A DNA stretch of 32,947 nt from Pseudomonadota bacterium. Lineage in GTDB: Bacteria; Pseudomonadota; Gammaproteobacteria; Burkholderiales; Burkholderiaceae_C. Positions 28,077 to 32,947 of the stretch are shown in pieces. A program made the position numbers and the translations under genes. The stretch lies in assembly GCA_021816585.1 (NCBI GenBank), contig JAKAXL010000032.1:1-32947 (forward strand). Direction: 5' to 3'. A model generated the notes under the pieces. It saw only the letters and a list, made by a program, of their open reading frames with translations, did not search any database and was not told the DNA's origin. Every line of letters begins with the position of its first letter. The first letter of the stretch is position 1.

Positions 28077-29337
28077 AACCCAGGCCGTGCACGCCGGCTA
28101 CAGCCCCGACCCGAGCACGCGTGCGGTCGCCGTTCCGGTGTACCAGACGGTGTCCTATGCCTTCGACGACACGCAGCATGGCGCCGACCTGTTCGACCTG
28201 AAGGTCGCGGGCAACATCTACACCCGCATCATGAACCCCACCACCGGGGTGCTCGAGGCGCGCGTGGCGGCCCTCGAGGGCGGCGTGGCGGCGCTGGCGC
28301 TGGCCTCCGGCATGGCGGCGATCACCGCGGCGATCCAGACCATCGCGGTCGCCGGGGACAACATCGTGTCGAGCAGCCGGCTGTACGGCGGCACCTACAA
28401 CCTGTTCGCCCACACCTTCCCGCGCCAGGGGCTCGAGGTGCGCTTCGCCGACCCCGCCGACCCGCAGTCCTTCGCGCGCCTGAGCGACTCGCGCACCCGG
28501 GCGGTGTACTGCGAAAGCATCGGCAACCCGCTGGGCAACGTCACCGACATCGGCGCGCTGGCCGCGGTGGCGCACGCCGCCGGAGTGCCGCTGATCGTCG
28601 ACAACACGGTGCCGTCGCCCTACCTGTGCCGGCCCTTCGAGCATGGCGCGGACATCGTCGTGCATTCGCTGACCAAGTACATCGGCGGACACGGCAACAG
28701 CGTCGGCGGCGCCATCGTCGACGGCGGGCGCTTCGACTGGGCGGCGCATCGCGACCGTTTCGCGCTGCTGGTCGAGCCCGACGTCAGCTACCACGGAGTC
28801 AGCTACACCGAGGCCTTCGGCGCCGCCGCGTTCATCGCCCGCGCGCGCGTCGTGCCGCTGCGCAACATGGGGGCCGCGCTGTCGCCGATGAACGCCTTCC
28901 TGCTGCTGCAGGGGCTGGAGACCCTGCCGCTGCGCATGGACCGCATCTGCGACAACTCGCTGCGCATCGCCGAGCACCTGCGCCGCCACGCGAAGGTCGA
29001 ATGGGTGCGCTACGCCGGGCTGCCCGACCATCCCGACCACGACGTCGTGCAGCGCCTGATGCGCGGGCGCGCGTCGGGGATCCTGAGCTTCGGGCTGCGC
29101 GGCGGGCGCGAGGCCGGCGCGCGCTTCCAGGACGCGCTGAAGCTGTTCACGCGCCTGGTCAACATCGGCGACTGCAAGTCCCTGGCCTGCCACCCGGCGA
29201 CCACCACGCATCGTCAGCTCAACGACGCCGAGCTCGCCGCGGCCGGGGTCAGCGCGGACATGGTGCGCCTGTCGGTGGGCATCGAGCACGTGGACGACCT
29301 GATCGCCGACCTCGACCAGGCGCTGGCCGCGGCCTGA
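28066..29337 (+). CDS. metY: O-acetylhomoserine sulfhydrylase (PLP-dependent Cys/Met metabolism family)
   Basis: MetY makes homocysteine from O-acetylhomoserine and sulfide, feeding methionine synthase (the split metH is in the same window). The 423-residue protein begins MRFETQAVHAGYSPDPST and has the PLP region ALASGMAAITAAIQ, the aspartate block LIVDNTVPSPYL and the PLP-lysine motif SLTKYIGGHG with K204. Length and motifs are typical of the sulfhydrylase branch and not of cystathionine gamma-synthase, which is shorter. AGGAGA lies 5 bases before ATG, inside the end of the AraC-type gene, so the start is well supported and the two may be co-transcribed. Close relatives use O-succinylhomoserine, so the acyl donor is not certain. 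Confidence 0.93.
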   Translation: MRFETQAVHAGYSPDPSTRAVAVPVYQTVSYAFDDTQHGADLFDLKVAGNIYTRIMNPTTGVLEARVAALEGGVAALALASGMAAITAAIQTIAVAGDNIVSSSRLYGGTYNLFAHTFPRQGLEVRFADPADPQSFARLSDSRTRAVYCESIGNPLGNVTDIGALAAVAHAAGVPLIVDNTVPSPYLCRPFEHGADIVVHSLTKYIGGHGNSVGGAIVDGGRFDWAAHRDRFALLVEPDVSYHGVSYTEAFGAAAFIARARVVPLRNMGAALSPMNAFLLLQGLETLPLRMDRICDNSLRIAEHLRRHAKVEWVRYAGLPDHPDHDVVQRLMRGRASGILSFGLRGGREAGARFQDALKLFTRLVNIGDCKSLACHPATTTHRQLNDAELAAAGVSADMVRLSVGIEHVDDLIADLDQALAAA

Positions 29338-29346
29338 ACGGCGGGC

Positions 29347-29520
29347 CCGACGCAGCTGCAGCGCCTCGGCCAAGTGTCCGCGTGCCAGTGCCGGGCCGCC
29401 CCCAGATCGGCCAGTGCGCGCGCCATCCGCAGCACGCGGTACGTGCAGGGCGCCGAGGCCTTAGGCAGTCCAACTGCGCTCTCGGGATGGGCGTTGTGCC
29501 GCGCGATCAGCGCCACGGCC
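29347..29520 (-). pseudogene. Frameshifted remnant resembling the C terminus of ComM (Mg-chelatase-like ATPase)
   Basis: In the minus frame, YRVLRMARALADLG (about 29404-29445) resembles the ComM/YifB end block 'RVLRVARTIADL'. The next family block, HLAEALQLRR (29347-29376), is in the next reading frame, so a single-base shift, probably in a run of five C at 29399-29403, separates them. No stop follows in the second frame before it runs antisense into metY, so the natural end is lost. ComM is a helicase-like AAA protein of natural transformation. The upstream part of the gene is absent; the IS1380 element begins about 50 bp away. The match is by eye only. Confidence 0.45.
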
Positions 29521-29563
29521 GCGCGTCTCCGAGAAAGCACCGGCTAACCGGAAAGCCCGCCAG

Positions 29564-29567
29564 CTAG
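29564..29567. repeat. Target-site duplication CTAG, left
   Basis: CTAG directly abuts the left inverted repeat of the IS element and is repeated at 31151-31154. A 4-bp duplication is normal for the IS1380 family. Confidence 0.75.
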
Positions 29568-29579
29568 CCTGGATATTTC
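29568..29579 (+). repeat. Terminal inverted repeat of the IS1380 element, left
   Basis: CCTGGATATTTC is the exact reverse complement of the right end of the element. It is preceded by the CTAG duplication. Confidence 0.85.
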
Positions 29580-29739
29580 ATCAGTCGCCATCGTGGTCGG
29601 GCGTGGCCTCGAGCGCGAGGCGACTGGCATCGCGGATGAGGGGCGGAAGCCTCGGCACGTGGGTATTGGCGAACGCAGGGCGCAATACCCCCTGACCCCC
29701 GTTGTTCATCAACGTGCCGGGGACAGCACTCTTGATCGC

Positions 29740-31050
29740 TCAAGGAGCCAGGGCGTGGGCGGCGCTGAGGAACACGTGCTTGAGAGGATGACTGGAGGCC
29801 AGCAGCAGGCGCACGCGGCGGGTGTTGCGCACGACGGCCGCGCCGATCTTGAGCAGCTTGATGCGGATGGAGGCCGCGCAGGAACGCGCGAGTTCGGTGC
29901 CCTGTAGCGCGCGCCGGCGCAACTGGATGATGAGCGTGTAGGCGAAGGCCGCCAGCAACAGGCGTAGTTGGTTGGCGGCGAAGCGATGGGCGCTGGCGCG
30001 GCGACCGAAGAGATCGAGCTGAGCTTCCTTGATGCGGTTCTCGGCCTCGCCGCGCGCGCAGTACAGGCGCTCGTAGAGTTCGGTGCAATCGCCCTGCAGG
30101 CTGGTGACGACGAAGCGCGGATTGGGTCCCTGGGGCCCATGTTCGAGCCGGGCGATCACGCGCCGCTCACGCTCCCAGCTTCGCGCCGCGTAGGGGAACT
30201 CGCCGATGAGCCGCTGCTTGGTGCCGCAGTCCTGATACTGCTCGGCCAGGGCCCGCTCGGCGATGGCCACCTGCCATTGCAGCGTGGGGTTCTTCGCCAA
30301 CCCGATGATGTAGTCGATGCCCCAGGCATCGAAGCGCTTGAGCGCACGGGGGCGGCAGAATCCGGAGTCGGCGCGCACCACCAGGCGCACGCCCGGCCAG
30401 GCCTGGCGCAGCCGGCGCGCCAGCAGCTTGATCAGCGCACTGAGCACGCTGGCCGGGTCGCGCCAGCTCGGACGCAGCACGCACGCCAGCATGTCCTGGC
30501 CGCAGAACACGTACAGAGGCAAGTAGCAGTAGCTGTCGTAGTGGAAGTGGAAGTGCGCCCCTTCCTGCTGTCCGTACAACGGCACGTGGGTGGCGTCGAT
30601 ATCGAGCACCAGCTCGCGCGGGGCCTCGCCACGCCCGGCGATGAACGTCTCCAGCAACACCCCATGCAGCGCCGCGGCATGCGCTGGCGTGGCCGAGCGC
30701 TCCAGGCGGCTGAACGTGGGGGCCGAGGCCAGCTCCTCGGCCCGTCCCACCGCCGTCTGCAGCGCCAGGTCGCGACGCAACGTGTTGTGGTCCGTCACGT
30801 CCTCCCAGCCGCAGCACAGGCCGTAGATGCGCTGCGCCAGCAGGCTGTGCATGCTGTGGCGAACGCTGGCGGCGCGGCGTCCATCGGTGAACACTCCCGC
30901 TGCAGCGCGTGTCAGCCCGATACGCTCGTCGATCTGGCGCAGCAGCATGACCCCGCCATCGCTGACGATGTCACCGCCGTCAAACGCGGCCTGCACCACG
31001 CGGCGCCCGACACGCCCGAAATCCACCACGCCCTCGGTACACTTTGGCAT
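29740..31050 (-). CDS. IS1380-family DDE transposase
   Basis: This 436-residue transposase has all three acidic positions of the DDE fold in recognisable blocks: LVLDIDATHVPLYGQQEG (D150/D152), VVRADSGFCRPRAL (D228) and CARGEAENRIKEAQLDLFG (E335/E337). The block HFHFHYDSYCYLPLYVFCG after the first Asp is characteristic of IS1380 transposases. The gene is full-length and has AAAGGAGG about nine bases before ATG. It fills the element except for about 170 bp on the left and 90 bp on the right. The high GC content matches the rest of the window, so the element probably came from a similar host. Confidence 0.94.
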   Translation of the reverse strand: MPKCTEGVVDFGRVGRRVVQAAFDGGDIVSDGGVMLLRQIDERIGLTRAAAGVFTDGRRAASVRHSMHSLLAQRIYGLCCGWEDVTDHNTLRRDLALQTAVGRAEELASAPTFSRLERSATPAHAAALHGVLLETFIAGRGEAPRELVLDIDATHVPLYGQQEGAHFHFHYDSYCYLPLYVFCGQDMLACVLRPSWRDPASVLSALIKLLARRLRQAWPGVRLVVRADSGFCRPRALKRFDAWGIDYIIGLAKNPTLQWQVAIAERALAEQYQDCGTKQRLIGEFPYAARSWERERRVIARLEHGPQGPNPRFVVTSLQGDCTELYERLYCARGEAENRIKEAQLDLFGRRASAHRFAANQLRLLLAAFAYTLIIQLRRRALQGTELARSCAASIRIKLLKIGAAVVRNTRRVRLLLASSHPLKHVFLSAAHALAP

Positions 31051-31138
31051 CGGCCGCTTCCTCCTTTGTTCGTCACGTTTCGAGTCTCGATACCTCTGAA
31101 ACGCACGACCGGATCAAGCGGCCGACCTTTTTGCTCGC

Positions 31139-31150
31139 GAAATATCCAGG
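31139..31150 (-). repeat. Terminal inverted repeat of the IS1380 element, right
   Basis: Reading inward on the minus strand it is CCTGGATATTTC, identical to the left end. Past 12 bases the two ends diverge. Confidence 0.85.
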
Positions 31151-31154
31151 CTAG
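31151..31154. repeat. Target-site duplication CTAG, right
   Basis: It is the second copy of CTAG. Removing the element and one copy gives a continuous sequence ...CGCCAGCTAGTGCCTTGG. Confidence 0.75.
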
Positions 31155-31613
31155 TGCCTTGGCCCGCTGATTCGTTCGTTCACAAAGTCGATGCAGCTTT
31201 TCGAGTATGGAATTGGCGGTGGAGTACGCACACCATATCGCGCTGACCTACAAGCAAGCCAGTTTCTGCCTCAAATACGGCGTACTGATCGGCCACCTCT
31301 GCCGCCACGACCCGGACCCGGATGCGTGGACGCGGAGTTCGCCAACGATTTTTGCTGCACGCCCTGCCCATACCTGCGACAAGCCCGAAGCTGAGGGCTC
31401 GATGCCGCTGGTCGAGCGCCGAATCCTGGCGCAGTTATCTCCCGCTTCTCGTTTCTTCTTGCTGACGAGGTTCAATGCCACGATCGCTTGGCTCGTCACA
31501 GATTCTCAAGTCTATCCGACGAGGGTGCGTTGCAGGTGCTCCTCAAGCCGGTATGCCGCCGCGGAATTGCGCCACCCAGCCAGTGACAGGCCTGCGCCCC
31601 ACCGCGCTCTCGT
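31155..31613. other. Intergenic stretch without a recognisable gene
   Basis: About 460 bp to the right of the IS element holds only short open frames on both strands. None has a convincing ribosome site or a family match that I can name. The composition is less GC-rich than the operons to the left. It is probably degraded or acquired DNA. Confidence 0.5.
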
Positions 31614-31654
31614 CACCAGTTTCTGCGACAAGTGCGCCTGTTTCCGCGACAGAT
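31614..31654 (-). repeat. Two leftward copies of a TGTCGC(A/G)GAAAC motif
   Basis: On the minus strand TGTCGCGGAAAC and TGTCGCAGAAAC occur 21 bp apart. The same motif forms the tandem array at 31899-32047 in the opposite orientation. Multiple copies of a TG-starting motif are typical of the ends of IS21-type elements, so this may be a lone end of a lost element. The assignment is inference. Confidence 0.5.
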
Positions 31655-31898
31655 CGAAGACCAGCCGTTCGTGAAGCCCTTGGATGCTTGGGGGACGGCC
31701 CTCACGCTACTCGGGGAGCTAAGGCACAGCCGAACTTTGGAGCCACGTACAGGTTCGGGCTTCGGTCGGCGACGCCAAGCCCCCTGAGGTTGTCGTGTCC
31801 CCTCCTCCGGAAGGCGCGCACTTCCTTCGCGGCGATGGCCTGCGCCTTCGCTAGGTGCTGTCGGTGAGTGGATGCGGTGGCCACGCGTTCGTGCCGCC
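31655..31898. other. Stretch between the two opposed motif sets, no gene recognised
   Basis: A 60-codon open frame on the minus strand (31702-31884) is the longest with an ATG start, but I recognise no family in it and see no good ribosome site. It may be a fragment of a mobile-element gene. Confidence 0.4.
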
Positions 31899-32047
31899 AT
31901 GTCGCAGCAACGGGTGGCTCGGAAGGCGGAGATTGTCGCGGAAACAGGGGGCTTGGCAGATGGGGATTGTCGCAGAAACAGGGGGCTTGGCAGGTGGAGA
32001 TTGTCGCAGAAACAGGGGGCTTGGCAGGTGGAGATTGTCGCAGAAAC
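31899..32047 (+). repeat. 34-bp direct tandem repeat array
   Basis: Units starting ATTGTCGC(A/G)GAAACAGGGGG occur at 31932, 31966 and 32000 with an exact 34-bp period. A truncated fourth unit begins at 32034 and stops at GAAAC. A degenerate 33-bp unit precedes them at 31899. There are no variable spacers, so it is not a CRISPR. The core TGTCGC(A/G)GAAAC is shared with the opposed copies at 31614-31654, which supports origin as transposon-end repeats. Confidence 0.9.
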
Positions 32048-32163
32048 TAGGAATTTTCACGAATAGTGCCCCCCATGGAACAGATTCGGCAGCCGCTACG
32101 CTCGTTCACAGAACGGTGCCCTCGTCGACACGTTGGGGGTGCGGAGCGGGCGATCGCCGCGTT

Positions 32164-32391
32164 CTACCGTGCCAGTTCGGCGTACATGCGCTTGAGCCGC
32201 GCGCTCTCCGACTCCAGCCCCTTGGCCCGCTTGACCTCGTTGGGCGACATCCCGGCGAACTTGCTCTTCCAGAGGTAGTACGCTGGCGTGCTGATGCCTT
32301 GGTTGCGACAGACCTCCGCCACCGGCAGACCCGCTTCGCCTTCACCCAAGATTCCTAGGATCTGGGCCTCCGTGAACATCGATTTTCTCAT
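32164..32391 (-). pseudogene. IS3-family transposase OrfA, truncated
   Basis: The 75-residue product MRKSMFTEAQILGILGEGEA... carries the IS3-type helix-turn-helix (PVAEVCRNQGISTPAYYLWK) and the leucine-zipper-like end (KGLESESARLKRMYAELA). It stops at TAG where relatives have a Glu codon; the next codons still read NAAI, as in intact OrfA, before homology is lost. The catalytic orfB is absent to the left, where the 34-bp repeat array begins. So this is a broken end of an IS3-family (IS407-like) element, not an active one. A leader-like stretch up to about 32470 probably belongs to it. Confidence 0.85.
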
Positions 32392-32705
32392 CGCTCTCTT
32401 CCTCGAAGATGCGGAGGTGTCTATTCTCGGACTGCCTCTTCGGCGGGGGAGCTTACGACTCCATCCTCGAAAAGCTGCATAGACTTTGTGCGTGAATCAG
32501 CGGAGCACGATACCAAGCCACCAATGCCTAAGCCTGTAATCTACCGAGCATGCGCGAAACGAATCGCAGTTGCCATAGTTCTACGTTGATAATCTAATGT
32601 GGTGCCATTGAATCGCTGCAATGGGTCGAAGCCGGCATAATGTTATGGTATTCGAGTTGCAGAAGCACTCGAACGTCAGCACCGCCATGATCTAAACCAA
32701 TGTGC
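32392..32705. other. Less GC-rich stretch, no complete gene seen
   Basis: After the IS3 leader the sequence falls to roughly half G+C, unlike the rest of the window. It holds a promoter-like pair and a 7-bp inverted repeat (TTCGAGT at 32651-32657, ACTCGAA at 32667-32673), but no open frame of note. The composition suggests acquired DNA. Confidence 0.5.
32570..32598 (+). promoter_or_regulatory. Sigma70-like promoter candidate
   Basis: TTGCCA (32570-32575, 5 of 6 matches) and TCTAAT (32593-32598, 5 of 6) are separated by 17 bp. No clear gene follows on the plus strand within the window, so its product, if any, is unknown. Confidence 0.35.
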
Positions 32706-32795
32706 TCAAGGATAGACCGGCAGCCCCTTGGGGCTGGATTCCGCCGTCTCCGCGCCCGAATAGTCGATGCCGAAGTAGCAGGAGAAGGCGGGCAT
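32706..32795 (-). pseudogene. N-terminal fragment of a GIDYSGA-type (DUF429-like) hypothetical protein
   Basis: On the minus strand a 29-codon frame reads YFGIDYSGAETAESS then PKGLPVY after the ATG and is preceded by AGAGGTGA. The 'GIDYSGA...' opening, followed by a short 'GL.VY' strand, resembles the first strands of an RNase-H-like hypothetical family of about 250 residues. Here a TGA ends it after 29 codons, and I see no continuation in other frames, so it is probably a truncated relic. The match is by memory of the motif only. Confidence 0.35.
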
Positions 32796-32947
32796 GGTCC
32801 GTTCTACAATCACCTCTGTTCCCGCCAGATATGCCGGGCTTGGGCCGAGCGCATCGGATCGCCCGAGACATCACGGGTCGACTGGTGCTGATCAACTGTT
32901 ATGCCGGCCTCGTTTAACGTGGGGACATCGATTCTGTACGTCTCTAA

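Larger units (their letters stand above)
29568..31150 (-). mobile_element. Complete IS1380-family insertion sequence, about 1.58 kb
   Basis: The element is bounded by 12-bp perfect inverted repeats CCTGGATATTTC (29568-29579, and its complement at 31139-31150) and flanked by CTAG on both sides. It codes for one intact transposase on the minus strand. Start of the ends with CC, size and 4-bp duplication all fit IS1380. The intact state and clean duplication suggest a recent insertion. Confidence 0.88.

Noticed and set aside
31207..31674. A 155-codon plus-strand frame as a gene
   Set aside because: It has no ribosome site, no recognisable domain, and runs through the opposed transposon-end-like repeats.
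31899..32047. CRISPR array
   Set aside because: The repeats are directly adjacent with a constant 34-bp period and no unique spacers, and no cas gene is in the window.

Overview
The window is GC-rich bacterial chromosome whose gene content and gene order (mnmG-rsmG-parA-parB with parS sites, a split metH, a DUF3683-type giant FAD/Fe-S oxidoreductase, Kup, MarC) point to a betaproteobacterium, most likely Burkholderiales. This is inferred from families and order, not from a database search.

Left part (1-5400): the end of a FIST-domain gene, then the leftward operon mnmG-rsmG-parA-parB, whose genes overlap or nearly touch. Two perfect 16-bp parS palindromes (4731-4746 and 5067-5082) lie just upstream of mnmG on either side of a small YgaP-type membrane protein gene. 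This layout is typical of an origin-proximal segregation locus. Between parS and marC there is no convincing gene, but there is a promoter-terminator pair that could define a small RNA on the minus strand.

Middle (5370-21100): a leftward AAA ATPase-marC pair, the potassium transporter gene kup, divergent hemN, then a leftward pair coding for a 1,330-aa FAD/Fe-S dehydrogenase and a HIT protein. Next comes a PCuAC copper chaperone whose N terminus is extended by seven in-frame 12-bp repeats. Methionine synthase is coded in two pieces: metH-N (homocysteine domain, 16042-17121) and metH-C (folate, B12 and activation domains, 18350-21094). An ArsR-type regulator and an opposite-strand cyclic-nucleotide-binding protein lie between them.

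Right-middle (21100-29340): a leftward tripartite RND efflux operon (outer-membrane lipoprotein, adaptor, pump) ending in a clear terminator, a divergent AraC-type regulator that probably controls it, and metY (O-acetylhomoserine sulfhydrylase), which overlaps the regulator gene. metY and metH both serve methionine synthesis.

Right end (29340-32947): a scar zone. It holds a frameshifted piece resembling the end of comM, a complete IS1380-family element flanked by a CTAG duplication, inward- and outward-pointing copies of a TGTCGC(A/G)GAAAC motif including a 34-bp tandem array, a truncated IS3-family orfA, and a less GC-rich tail with a 29-codon fragment of a GIDYSGA-type protein. I see no rRNA, tRNA, CRISPR array or recognisable defence operon.
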